A stretch of DNA of 64,000 nt from HXMU1420-13 sp034669965 (GTDB lineage: Bacteria; Bacteroidota; Rhodothermia; Balneolales; Balneolaceae): the NCBI GenBank assembly GCA_034669965.1, contig JAXMOK010000001.1, positions 744,001 to 808,000 on the forward strand, written 5' to 3'. Under the pieces are notes generated by a model. The model searched no databases. It was not told where the DNA came from and was given only the letters and a program-made list of their open reading frames with translations. Position numbers and translations under genes: made by a program. This document shows positions 42,776-51,721 of the stretch, one piece after another. Every line of letters begins with the position of its first letter. Within the stretch, counting starts at the first letter, position 1.

Positions 42776-42956
42776 CAATATTCAACAAGGAATATTCAGT
42801 GATCAGCTTTTCTCTTTAGTTATTCACTGATCACTTTTCTAGATCATCGGCTTCAAAAAACTAGGATTTGAATTAAACGAGCACTATTGAACCGTTTTTG
42901 AATCTTAACTCAGCCCTTCAAGCACTTGTACATTGTTTATTCCTTGTTGAAAATTG
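42776..42956. repeat. 181-bp element with terminal inverted repeats and no gene
   Basis: CAATATTCAACAAGGAATA (42776-42794) and TATTCCTTGTTGAAAATTG (42938-42956) are inverted copies, 18 of 19 matching. Inside, GTGATCA words repeat in inverted order (about 42798-42835). It fills the gap between two convergent stop codons: the amrB stop ends 1 nt before it, and the gldC stop is 8 nt after it. Confidence 0.8.
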
Positions 42957-42964
42957 AATGTTGT

Positions 42965-43294
42965 CTACGCTTTAATCTCCATTTTCTCGGCGAAATGATC
43001 ACAAAAGTCGCGCATATCGCCGGAAATCCGCTCGTCGTTAATCGAGCGCTCTAAGGTATCAGCCATGGTAACCAACGTTTGATGAAAAAAGATTTTCATC
43101 TCATCCACGGTCATGTCTTTGGTCCATAAATCCAGCTTCAGCGTGTCTTTATTGTTGGCATCCCACAATGATAACAACATCGCCCGGCAATTGGCTACGT
43201 GCTTTTGGGTCATATCGTCGGCTTCCCAACGGATATTGGTAGGCACATGATCATTATCTAATTCTACGCTAATTGTAATATCTTTCTTATGCAT
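42965..43294 (-). CDS. gldC: GldC-like gliding-motility-associated protein
   Basis: 109 residues. The text ITISVELDNDHVPTNIRWEA, LKLDLWTKDMTVDEMKIFFH, QTLVTMADTLERS and MRDFCDHFAEKMEI follows GldC closely. GldC is found across Bacteroidota and relatives, including non-gliding species, often away from other gld genes as here. Its molecular role is not established. It diverges from a methyltransferase gene with about 86 nt between starts. Confidence 0.88.
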   Translation of the reverse strand: MHKKDITISVELDNDHVPTNIRWEADDMTQKHVANCRAMLLSLWDANNKDTLKLDLWTKDMTVDEMKIFFHQTLVTMADTLERSINDERISGDMRDFCDHFAEKMEIKA

Positions 43295-43380
43295 GATGTA
43301 TGTTTATTTTCACCAAAGATACGGTGATTACAACTTATCATCGCACCCAAATCGCTAAAGATTTTATCCAACACAACTAC

Positions 43381-44430
43381 ATGAATTATCTGATTCTACA
43401 ATATCCGGGGCACAACTGGGTGTATTACCAATCAGCCGATCAACTGGCATTGGCTGAACTTCAAATCGCCGGCACAAAATTAGAATGCGGTTTGCAAGAG
43501 GTCGAAATTAAAATGGTTGCCAATCTCAGGTACATTCATTTTTCTACGGATAAACCACTTTCCGAGCGCGATCTTAATATCCTTTCGAAACTCTCTTTTG
43601 TATTTGCGCTTTTTAAGGTTGATGAAGATGCCACTGATTTTACAACCCTCACTCCGATCGAGTTGCCGATCAAATTCCATCTGGATCCGAAAATCAGCAC
43701 GCTGCTGAAGTACAAAGGCAAAACCAACGAGCTTTTTACCCACATGATGCTCAACATCGCCGTGCATTCTTCCGATTTTGCTTTCGATAAGAAACTGGAG
43801 TTGCTAGATCCCGTTTCGGGTAAAGGCACCACTTTGTTCGAAGCCTCCACTTTTGGTTACGATGCGTACGGAATTGAGGTGGAAGGTAATGCCTTGCAAG
43901 AAGGTCAAACATTCTTCAAGAAGTTTTTAGAAGAAGAGCGATTTAAACACACCCGTTCTTCTCGCGTGATTTTCAAAAACCAAGGAGAATCCCCTGCTGA
44001 AATCACTGAGTTCGAGTATGCCTTATCGAAGCAAGAGTTTAAAGATGAGAACACTCGAAGCCAATTAGCGATGGTGCACGGTGCCGCTGCTGAAGCATTC
44101 AACTATTTCAAAAAAGAGCGTTTCCACGTTATTGTGGGTGATCTGCCGTACGGCATTAAACACGGCAACAAAGCCGGAAAAGTGTATGGATCTCCGACTC
44201 GAAATCCTGTTGAGTTAATCACCGAATGCATTCCCGGTTGGAAAAAAGTACTTCGCAAAGGTGGCACCATCGTGCTGGCGTGGAACTCGCATGTAATCAC
44301 ACGAAAGAAGATGGCTCGCTTTTTCGAAGAAGCTGAATTGGAAGTACTAAACGATGCACCCTACGATCAAATTGAACATCGCGTAGATGCCGCCATCAAA
44401 CGAGATGTGATTGTGGTAAAGAAAAACTAA
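43381..44430 (+). CDS. TRM11-like / UPF0020 RNA methyltransferase
   Basis: The ATG at 43381 gives 349 residues; an in-frame start at 43300 would begin 6 nt from the divergent gldC start and leave no promoter, so it is rejected. An N-terminal alpha/beta region precedes the Rossmann methyltransferase: LLDPVSGKGTTLFEASTFGY (SAM site), then VIVGDLPYGIKHG (the [DN]PPY-type catalytic loop, here DLPY). Family members methylate guanosine in tRNA or rRNA. The 17-nt gap to the next gene suggests co-transcription with the DNA alkylation-repair gene. Confidence 0.8.
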   Translation: MNYLILQYPGHNWVYYQSADQLALAELQIAGTKLECGLQEVEIKMVANLRYIHFSTDKPLSERDLNILSKLSFVFALFKVDEDATDFTTLTPIELPIKFHLDPKISTLLKYKGKTNELFTHMMLNIAVHSSDFAFDKKLELLDPVSGKGTTLFEASTFGYDAYGIEVEGNALQEGQTFFKKFLEEERFKHTRSSRVIFKNQGESPAEITEFEYALSKQEFKDENTRSQLAMVHGAAAEAFNYFKKERFHVIVGDLPYGIKHGNKAGKVYGSPTRNPVELITECIPGWKKVLRKGGTIVLAWNSHVITRKKMARFFEEAELEVLNDAPYDQIEHRVDAAIKRDVIVVKKN

Positions 44431-44446
44431 CTCAAGCTTAGCCAAC

Positions 44447-45076
44447 ATGAATTCAAAAGAACTCATCGCTCAACTCGATTCAGATTCGACCAAGCTGGGC
44501 GACATCCGAAAAATTGCCAAAGAGATAAAACGCGATCATACTATGGCGATGGAATTGTGGGCATCCGGGGCGTACTTTCCGCGTCAGCTTGCCTTTTTGA
44601 TTATGGATAAAAAGCAGTTATCCGAGGATGTGATTGATCAGTTTTTGGACGATATCAGCCAAGAAGAGGAGGAACAAAAATTACACCTTGCCGATTGGTT
44701 CATGGCAAATCAACTTATGAAGGATAAGCGCTTGGTTGGCTTAATCGAAAGCTGGCGAAAAGCTAAACACCCACTAAAACGGCGCATTTTCTGGTACTAT
44801 CAAGCCCGACTGCGTTGGATGGGAAAAACGGATTTCCCAAATACCGAGGAGTTATTGGGATATGTAGAAAAGGAACTCACTAGCGAAGTGCCGGAAGTAC
44901 AATGGGCGATGAATTACCTAGCAGCCCAAGTGGGTGTGCATGATGATCGTTATCGCGAGCGATGCGTAAAAATCGGGGAAGATACCGGCTTATTTAAAGA
45001 TGAAATCGTACCACGAAATTGTACGCCCAGTTATTTACCGGAATTCATCCGAATCGAAGTAGCAAAGCGAGCCTAA
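44447..45076 (+). CDS. DNA alkylation repair protein (AlkD-like)
   Basis: 209 residues, all helical, with HEAT-like repeat layout and conserved text ALRIA/AFLIM-type helices (KLGDIRKIAKEIKRDHTMAM; WASGAYFPRQLAFLIMD; LADWFMANQLMKD). This matches the AlkC/AlkD superfamily, whose members excise alkylated bases by DNA trapping. The protein is shorter than AlkD (about 230) and the catalytic Asp is not unambiguous, so a structural relative is possible. It ends convergent to and overlapping (4 nt) the pseudouridine synthase gene. Confidence 0.7.
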   Translation: MNSKELIAQLDSDSTKLGDIRKIAKEIKRDHTMAMELWASGAYFPRQLAFLIMDKKQLSEDVIDQFLDDISQEEEEQKLHLADWFMANQLMKDKRLVGLIESWRKAKHPLKRRIFWYYQARLRWMGKTDFPNTEELLGYVEKELTSEVPEVQWAMNYLAAQVGVHDDRYRERCVKIGEDTGLFKDEIVPRNCTPSYLPEFIRIEVAKRA

Positions 45077-46077
45077 AACTCGCCCTTGCAATGCTCTCGC
45101 AACGTGTTTAACACATGTTGGAAATCTTCGGGCAATTCAGAATCAAATCGGACCATTTCTCCGGTTGATGGATGCTCGAATCCTAACGTTTTGGCGTGTA
45201 GTGCTTGTCGACCTAAACCGGTAATTAGTTTATGAAACATCACCTTACGGGTGCCTGTATTGGGACCGTATCGAACCGAAGTTCCACCATATGTGTTGTC
45301 GCCAAATACATTATGCCCGATGTGATTGAAATGCACCCGAATCTGATGTGTTCGACCGGTTTCTAGTCGCACTTCCACCAAGCTCAGATAATCGAAATAT
45401 TCCAGCACTTTGTAATGTGTTACTGCGTGTTTTCCTCGTCCGCCCTGTAGCACGGTCATTAGTTTCCGATCGTGTTTTGATCGCCCGATGTCGCCTTCAA
45501 TGGTTCCTTCTTCGGGCGGAGTTCCCCAAACTATTGCCCAGTATGTTCTCTCAACATCTTTTTCGGCAAATTTGGCGGATAGCTTGGCGAGTGTTTCGTC
45601 GTTTTTGGCTACTACCAATAATCCGGAAGTGTCTTTGTCTAAACGATGTACAATTCCCGGACGAAGATCATTATCGGCGGTTCCGAGTTCATCCACGTGA
45701 TGCATCAAGCCGTTTACCAGTGTACCGGTCCAATTTCCATACGCTGGATGCACGACCATTCCCGCGGCTTTGTTCACCATAATGAGGTCGTCGTCTTCGT
45801 GAATGATATCAAGATCAAGCTCTTCGGCTTTGGCCTCAGGTGGTGGCGCTTTAGGCAACTCGATGAAGATATGATCGTTGGGTAGGAGTTTGTAGCTGGA
45901 TTTTTCCTTTTTGCCGTTTACATTCACGAAGCCGGCTTTGATGGCATCTTGTACTTTATTTCGCGTAGCGTTTTCTACAAAATTAGTGATGTACACATCC
46001 AGGCGGATAGCTTCTTGCTGCCCCGGAGGCACTGTAAATTCGTAGATGGTTGTTTTTTGATTTTCGATTTCGCTCAA
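45073..46077 (-). CDS. rluD: RluA-family pseudouridine synthase (RluD-like)
   Basis: 334 residues. N-terminal S4 domain (IRLDVYITNFVENATRNKVQ, residues of about 20-85), then the catalytic domain with Asp in GIVHRLDKDTSGLLVVAKND and late text TGRTHQIRVHFNHIGHNVFG. It isomerises uridines in 23S rRNA helix 69 if RluD, the likely role because of the S4 domain. The stop overlaps the convergent alkD-like gene by 4 nt. A word-repeat element starts just upstream. Confidence 0.92.
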   Translation of the reverse strand: MSEIENQKTTIYEFTVPPGQQEAIRLDVYITNFVENATRNKVQDAIKAGFVNVNGKKEKSSYKLLPNDHIFIELPKAPPPEAKAEELDLDIIHEDDDLIMVNKAAGMVVHPAYGNWTGTLVNGLMHHVDELGTADNDLRPGIVHRLDKDTSGLLVVAKNDETLAKLSAKFAEKDVERTYWAIVWGTPPEEGTIEGDIGRSKHDRKLMTVLQGGRGKHAVTHYKVLEYFDYLSLVEVRLETGRTHQIRVHFNHIGHNVFGDNTYGGTSVRYGPNTGTRKVMFHKLITGLGRQALHAKTLGFEHPSTGEMVRFDSELPEDFQHVLNTLREHCKGEF

Positions 46078-46132
46078 ATTTTTTTGTAAGGAATGTATTT
46101 TTTGGGAGTCTAACTACTACAATTACTAATTT

Positions 46133-46145
46133 CGGATTACGAATT
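46133..46145. repeat. left terminal inverted repeat of four-helix-bundle element 2
   Basis: CGGATTACGAATT is the perfect 13-bp inverted copy of AATTCGTAATCCG at 46503-46515. Around it, ACTACAATTACTAATTTC and ACGAATTACAAATTT repeat the same vocabulary. Confidence 0.8.
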
Positions 46146-46160
46146 ACAAATTTTTCACCG

Positions 46161-46511
46161 ATGCCTAAAGATAACCTGATACAAACTAAAAGTTTTGAAT
46201 TCTCCTTAATGATTATTGAATTATTCAAAGATCTTCAAAAAAGAAATGAATACGTGATATCAAAACAATTACTGCGAAGTGGTACAAGTATTGGAGCCAA
46301 TGTAGAAGAAGCAATTGCAGCTGAATCTCGAAAAGATTTTATACATAAACTTTCGATTTCGAGAAAAGAAGCGCGAGAGTCGAAATACTGGCTAAGATTA
46401 CTCGATAAAAGTTCAATAACATCAATAAATGTTTCTACTTATTTATCCGAAGTTGACCAAATAATTAGTATTCTTACATCAATTGTTAAAACAACAAAAC
46501 GCAATTCGTAA
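46161..46511 (+). CDS. four-helix-bundle protein (IVS/S23 family), copy 2
   Basis: The ATG at 46161 gives 116 residues; the in-frame extension upstream is made of repeat words. The core is KQLLRSGTSIGANVEEAIAA followed by SRKDFIHKLSISRKEARESK, again PF05635-type. It is only distantly similar to copy 1, so the two are not recent duplicates, yet both sit between inverted repeats in the same style. The right repeat (46503-46515) includes the stop codon TAA (46509-46511). The function is unknown. Confidence 0.88.
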   Translation: MPKDNLIQTKSFEFSLMIIELFKDLQKRNEYVISKQLLRSGTSIGANVEEAIAAESRKDFIHKLSISRKEARESKYWLRLLDKSSITSINVSTYLSEVDQIISILTSIVKTTKRNS

Positions 46512-46534
46512 TCCGTAATCCGTAATCCGTAATC
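46503..46534. repeat. right inverted repeat and 7-bp tandem repeat upstream of recN
   Basis: AATTCGTAATCCG (46503-46515) is the right terminal repeat. Within it and beyond, CGTAATC is repeated four times in tandem (46507-46534), ending 2 nt before the recN ATG, so the recN leader is repeat sequence. Confidence 0.85.
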
Positions 46535-46536
46535 CA

Positions 46537-48243
46537 ATGATAAAGTCATTGTTCATAAAAAACTTCGCATTAATCGACGAGCTGGAGGTTCAGTTTGGAG
46601 AGGGGCTGAATATCTTAACCGGGCAGACTGGCGCCGGGAAATCGATTATTATCGGGGCGTTGAATATGATCCTTGGCGAGCGAGCGGATACAGATGTCAT
46701 CCGATATGGAACCGATAAAGCCATCGCAGAAGCGACCATTAAAATGTTTGAGAGCGAGGAGATTTCGGGGCTTTTGCGCGATAGCGAAATTGACGAACAC
46801 GAGTATCTGATCTTGAGGCGAGAAATCCGCCAAACCGGAAGCCGTGCTTTTATAAACGACACTCCTGTAAATATCAGCGTTCTGAAATCGGTAGGTGATT
46901 TATTGGTTGATTTGCATGGACAGCACGATCATCAGCTGTTGCTGAAAGAAGAAAACCATCGCGCGATGATTGATAGCTTTGAAGAGATTCAGCCGTTATT
47001 AAAAAGCTATCAAAACGAATTTGAGTTACTAAAGACTTTACGGGTTGAGCTGAATCAGTTAAAAAAACGAGAACACGAGCTTCAAGAGAAAACAGAATTG
47101 TATCGATTTCAAGTTCAGGAACTTGAAAATGCTCGCCTCTCGGTGGATGAAGAAGAGGAACTGATCTCGGAAATGAATCTGCTGGATAACGCAGAAATAC
47201 TGGATCAAAAAGCGGCTGCAATTTCTGAATTGACTGAAAATGATGACGCCAACATCATCCAATTGCTCAATCACCTTAAACTAAATTTAGAAGATCTTAG
47301 TAGAATCGAGCCGGAATTTGAATCTTATCTAGGTGAAATCAATCAAGCTCGGGTTAGCATTCAGGAAGCTGTTCACTTTGCCGAGCGCTATCGAAACACG
47401 ATCGAGTTTAATCCTCAACGGTTGGAAGAGTTGCGACAGCGCCAATCAGAATTAAACCGACTTCAAAAAAAGTATCAGCGTGATATTCCGGCGTTGGTTC
47501 AGTATTTGAGCGACATCAAACAAGAACTTTCGGTGGCGGATAACTTCGATCTGGAAATCGAAAAGTTAAATACTCAGGTTCAGAATCAAGCCGGAAAATT
47601 AGCCCAAGCGGCAGAAGCCTTGCACCGTCAGCGATTGATTGTTGGGAATGAACTATCCCGAAAAATTGAAGCTGAACTTTCGAAATTAGACATCCCGAAT
47701 GCACATCTTGAAGTTTCTGTGGAATATTTACTTCAACCTAATGGATGGATATCCATCGGAAACGAAAAAGTAGAATGCACGGAATTTGGCTGTGATTTTG
47801 TGCGCTTGTTCATCTCTACCAACAAAGGTGAAGCTCCAAAACCGCTAGCTAAAATTGCCTCCGGTGGGGAAATCAGCCGTGTAATGCTGGCGTTGAAGTC
47901 CATATTAGCCAAAGAGCAAAGTTTACCGGTTATGGTGTTCGACGAAATCGACACCGGAATTAGTGGTGAAGTCTCTGAAAAAGTTGGGTGTGCTATGAGA
48001 GAGCTTTCTGCTCATTGTCAGATTTTGGCGATTACACATCAGCCACAAATTGCGAGTCAAGCACATCACCACTTTAAAGTGCAAAAACTGGAACAAGACG
48101 ATCGAACCACCACCGAAATTGTGGCATTAGATCCGCAAAATCATATTCGTGAAGTTGCTAGCTTGATGAGCGGAGCTGAAATTACATCTTCTGCCATCGA
48201 AAGTGCTAAAGAACTTATTAATCGCCAGAACACATTAAATTAA
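46537..48243 (+). CDS. recN: DNA repair protein RecN
   Basis: 568 residues, normal length. SMC-like ATPase: N-terminal MIKSLFIKNFALIDELEVQF, Walker A GQTGAGKSIIIGAL near residue 30, coiled-coil arms of about 150-350 (LNQLKKREHELQEKTELYRF), ABC signature KIASGGEISRVMLALK, and Walker B VMVFDEIDTGISGE. It acts early in double-strand break repair with RecA. The ribosome-binding region is a CGTAATC tandem repeat left by the four-helix element. Confidence 0.96.
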   Translation: MIKSLFIKNFALIDELEVQFGEGLNILTGQTGAGKSIIIGALNMILGERADTDVIRYGTDKAIAEATIKMFESEEISGLLRDSEIDEHEYLILRREIRQTGSRAFINDTPVNISVLKSVGDLLVDLHGQHDHQLLLKEENHRAMIDSFEEIQPLLKSYQNEFELLKTLRVELNQLKKREHELQEKTELYRFQVQELENARLSVDEEEELISEMNLLDNAEILDQKAAAISELTENDDANIIQLLNHLKLNLEDLSRIEPEFESYLGEINQARVSIQEAVHFAERYRNTIEFNPQRLEELRQRQSELNRLQKKYQRDIPALVQYLSDIKQELSVADNFDLEIEKLNTQVQNQAGKLAQAAEALHRQRLIVGNELSRKIEAELSKLDIPNAHLEVSVEYLLQPNGWISIGNEKVECTEFGCDFVRLFISTNKGEAPKPLAKIASGGEISRVMLALKSILAKEQSLPVMVFDEIDTGISGEVSEKVGCAMRELSAHCQILAITHQPQIASQAHHHFKVQKLEQDDRTTTEIVALDPQNHIREVASLMSGAEITSSAIESAKELINRQNTLN

Positions 48244-48300
48244 TTGGCATACCTCTTGTAATAATTCATGTACTAACTATTAATTAGAACGTACTATCGA

Positions 48301-48996
48301 ATGCAAGAATTGATCGATTTTAATGCACTTTCGCCAGAGCAGCGCCAGCAACAAGCTCAAATACTCATTAAAAGAGTTTCTGAATCGTTTAAACAAGCAC
48401 GTGTGCAACGTGAAAGGCAAATCCCCAAAATTCCATTAAAGCCTGAACACGTGGAAAATTGTTCCACAATTCTAAACCGTGAATTGATGCTTACCAAACT
48501 TGGTAAAGGTGGAAATGTTGCTGAAATAGGGGTTGATGAAGGTAAGTTCAGCCAAAAGATTTTTGAGATTAATACACCGGACAATTACCATTTAATCGAT
48601 GTGTGGGGTACCGATCGATTTCATGATGGAAAATACGAAGCCGTTAAAGATTATTTCAATGAACAGTTAGAAAATGAACAAGTTCACATCCACAAGAAAT
48701 TATCTACTGATGCCGCTTTTGATTTCGAAGATGATTACTTCGATTGGATTTACATCGACACCAATCACACTTACGAAACCACGCGTGATGAACTACGTTT
48801 ATTTGCCCCAAAGATGAAAAAAGGTGGCATCATTGCCGGGCATGATTATGTAACTGGCAATTGGATTACCACTTTCCGCTATGGCGTGGTTGAAGCCGTA
48901 CACGAATTTTGCGTACAGTTTGGATGGGAAATCATTTATCTCACTATCGAACCAACCGAAAATCAGAGTTTTGCCATCCGAAAATTATCTGATTAA
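48301..48996 (+). CDS. class I SAM-dependent methyltransferase
   Basis: 231 residues. The N-terminal 50 are helical and polar. The Rossmann domain begins with GGNVAEIGVDEGKFSQKIFE (SAM motif I), with YHLIDVWGT, FDWIYIDTNHTYETTRDEL and MKKGGIIAGHDYV, typical of Methyltransf_24-like enzymes that act on sugars or small molecules. The substrate is unknown. It ends 1 nt before the convergent stop of the alginate-lyase-type gene. Confidence 0.82.
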   Translation: MQELIDFNALSPEQRQQQAQILIKRVSESFKQARVQRERQIPKIPLKPEHVENCSTILNRELMLTKLGKGGNVAEIGVDEGKFSQKIFEINTPDNYHLIDVWGTDRFHDGKYEAVKDYFNEQLENEQVHIHKKLSTDAAFDFEDDYFDWIYIDTNHTYETTRDELRLFAPKMKKGGIIAGHDYVTGNWITTFRYGVVEAVHEFCVQFGWEIIYLTIEPTENQSFAIRKLSD

Positions 48997-48997
48997 T

Positions 48998-51526
48998 TTA
49001 CTTAATCAGCGTCATTCTTCCGGTGCCTATCAAACTTGAAGTACCATTTACTTCGGCGGTAAGTTTATACACATACATACCGCTTGGTTTCTGGGATAAA
49101 TCAACATACACATTCGAATTTCCTGCTTGCACAACGCCTTGTTTTACGAACACTTTCTGGCCATGAATGGAATAAACAGTTAGTGTGTAATTTGTGGTCT
49201 TTGGAACTTCAAATTGTATGTTTGTGCCGGGATTAAATGGATTTGGGTAGTTGCCCAATAGCTTATAAGAGCTTGGTAAACCATTTTTTTGCTCAGCAGA
49301 TGTTGCAGTAGTATCTACAGCATACACTTCAACTTCATTGATACTCGTCCATTTAGAACCGCCAGAGTTACCATAGCCGATCACTTTTACGTATCGAGCA
49401 GTTACATCAATTTCGTAATTCTCCAGATCTTCTGTCGTTTTGCTGTTCGAAGTGTCTTTTAAAGCAACGGTGTAATCGGTTCCGTTTTCTGAAGTTTCAA
49501 TATCAAAGTACACATATCGTTCGTCACCTTTGTGGATGGCAATTTTCAAGAGCTTTACATCGTAAGATTCACCTAGATCTAGAATAGCAAATTCACCATC
49601 GCCTTCTGCCGACCATCGAGTTCCTAAGTCCCCATCAATCAGGTTTTCTTTTACATTTTCGGGAGCTTGTTCAGAGCTTGCGGTTACTTCTACCACATCC
49701 ACTTTAACGGTACCGGCTATGGTTGATGCACCAAGCTGATTGATGGTGATATTTCGTGTTAGTGTTTCTCCTGATATCGTAATAATAGCAGATCGAGGTT
49801 GAAGGGATGGGTTTTGCATCGCCGTAATTTCGATATCTGCGTTTCCTGAACCCGAAGTATTATTTACGCTAACCCATTCTGTTTCATTTGTAATCGTCCA
49901 TTCAAAATTGGCGCTTAATTCAATGGTTTGAGTGCCTCCTTCTGCCTCAAAATCTGAAATAAAAGAAGTGAAAAGACTCTCAGAATTTGTTTCATTGCTT
50001 TCGGCAAAAGGACCAACATCTTCTGCTTTCAGAGGTCTGAATAGCACAGAATCGGTACTATAATGATCAGCGCCTACCATCGAAAGAGTGCTTCTGCTTT
50101 GTCCTTCTATATCCGTGGCAATAGACAATCCACTGAATGTGTTATCGAATGCGTGAGTCTCACTTGTAGCCCGCCAAAGCGAATCTGAGTAAACCAACTT
50201 AGGATCGGCCTCAACAGCTTGATCGGAAGAAAACGCTGAGCCACCTGATACTAACTCAGCATCACCTTTGGGATAAAAAACATTATTGATCCACGTAATC
50301 TCTTCGCCTTGATCATTGCCATCCATGTAGGTAATCATCACGTTTTCTGTACCGGTAACAATATTATTAGCAATGGTTATGTCTTTTAATCCTTTCCCAT
50401 ACTTTCCGCTGTTATCGAATCCAATTTCAATGCCATGCGTGTTATTTACTAACGTGTTGTTTGCGATTGTTACACGTTCTGCACGAAAATGCTTACTCAA
50501 ACTAGAACTTTCTCCGTCGATGGCATCCCCTTGAGTTAGTGCAATTGGCGCATCCCATCTGGTGCCCATTAGGCCTTCCATATAGTTGTTGATGATCACA
50601 TGATCGGTGCCATAAATCCGGATTCCACCGGTGTTAATTTCTGAGGTCTCGTACATTCCGGTTGGTTTTCCATCCCCAAAAAAGAAATTCCCTTCTACCC
50701 AGTTTCTGTTGCCGTGGCGAAGCGATAGGGTGCCGTAACTCCGTTTAAAAGTGTTATGGCGAATAATGTTATCCGATGATTTCACAGAAATTATTTCGGG
50801 ATCACCGTCGCAATCTTCAAAAAGATTATGTTCTACAATGGTAAATCCACTCGACATCGACATTTCGCTCCAGCCAATTCGAATGGATTCTTGTTCGTTA
50901 GCAGCGCGGGGCGAATTGTTTTTGAAATGATTATGATCTATTCGGTCGTATTGAGATTGTCGAAATTCTGAACGGTCTTCGTTATTTGTTCCATCAATGG
51001 TGATATAATGCCCCGGTGTGGTTTTATTTTGAATCACATTATGATCAATCCTGTTATTGTGGCTCATGAATTCAAAATTGTAATCGTTCCAAAATCCTCC
51101 GATGTACACCCACTTTACCGATTCAGTGGTCGTTAATTCGAATACATTTCGGGTAATTCTGATATGATTTGATCCCTCCATTTTGATGAGCGTATCGTCG
51201 CCGGTGGCATCAAAAACAAAGCCTTCCAGAATAATATGTGCCGCTTTTTTGAACACAAAATGAGATTCACCAGTTAGGATTACACCACCTATTGTTTCAG
51301 CTTTTATATGGATTGGGTTATCAAGTGAACCGGCAACTTCAAAGGTACTTTCGAAATCGTTGTATGTCCCATTTTCAACTATGATGACATCGCCCGGTTG
51401 CGCAGCATTTACGGCAACCTGTAAATCATCGCCATCAGAAACTCTAACCTGGGCTTCTGCTGAATTAAGCGTTCCTGTTAGGATTAATGCTATAAAAAAG
51501 CAGATTAGCTTAATTCTAAAAATCAT
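48998..51526 (-). CDS. polysaccharide lyase family 6 (alginate-lyase/chondroitinase-B type) with sorting domain
   Basis: The ATG at 51526 gives 842 residues with signal peptide MIFRIKLICFFIALILTGTL, cut near AEAQ. Residues of about 25-500 form the parallel beta-helix; the catalytic Lys in PEIISVKSSDN (about 249) and Arg in LSLRHGNRN (about 270) match chondroitinase B numbering closely. A BACON-like domain follows (FEWTITNETEWVSVNNTSGS), then an F5/8-type discoidin domain (DGDLGTRWSAEGDG), then the C-terminal sorting domain (GNYPNPFNPGTNIQFEVP). It should cleave uronic-acid polysaccharide by beta-elimination at the cell surface or outside; alginate is the commonest PL6 substrate, but this is inference. 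Confidence 0.87.
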   Translation of the reverse strand: MIFRIKLICFFIALILTGTLNSAEAQVRVSDGDDLQVAVNAAQPGDVIIVENGTYNDFESTFEVAGSLDNPIHIKAETIGGVILTGESHFVFKKAAHIILEGFVFDATGDDTLIKMEGSNHIRITRNVFELTTTESVKWVYIGGFWNDYNFEFMSHNNRIDHNVIQNKTTPGHYITIDGTNNEDRSEFRQSQYDRIDHNHFKNNSPRAANEQESIRIGWSEMSMSSGFTIVEHNLFEDCDGDPEIISVKSSDNIIRHNTFKRSYGTLSLRHGNRNWVEGNFFFGDGKPTGMYETSEINTGGIRIYGTDHVIINNYMEGLMGTRWDAPIALTQGDAIDGESSSLSKHFRAERVTIANNTLVNNTHGIEIGFDNSGKYGKGLKDITIANNIVTGTENVMITYMDGNDQGEEITWINNVFYPKGDAELVSGGSAFSSDQAVEADPKLVYSDSLWRATSETHAFDNTFSGLSIATDIEGQSRSTLSMVGADHYSTDSVLFRPLKAEDVGPFAESNETNSESLFTSFISDFEAEGGTQTIELSANFEWTITNETEWVSVNNTSGSGNADIEITAMQNPSLQPRSAIITISGETLTRNITINQLGASTIAGTVKVDVVEVTASSEQAPENVKENLIDGDLGTRWSAEGDGEFAILDLGESYDVKLLKIAIHKGDERYVYFDIETSENGTDYTVALKDTSNSKTTEDLENYEIDVTARYVKVIGYGNSGGSKWTSINEVEVYAVDTTATSAEQKNGLPSSYKLLGNYPNPFNPGTNIQFEVPKTTNYTLTVYSIHGQKVFVKQGVVQAGNSNVYVDLSQKPSGMYVYKLTAEVNGTSSLIGTGRMTLIK

Positions 51527-51721
51527 GATTGCACCCCGTGTACTTTGATTCCGCAATTTTGGTTACCCAATAATTGGTTGACCAATTTTCAATAATATAT
51601 TAATTCTAGGGGAATCTGAAAGAGGTGGAACCGCTTTAATTGTTAATTATTGTAGCTAACTAACTGGATTCAAAGTTGGGATGTGAGCAGATAATAATAT
51701 CTACTCCATAAAAACACTGAC

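Noticed and set aside
43300..43380. Upstream start of the TRM11-like gene
   Set aside because: It would begin 6 nt from the divergent gldC start and remove the shared promoter region; the family N-terminus fits the ATG at 43381.
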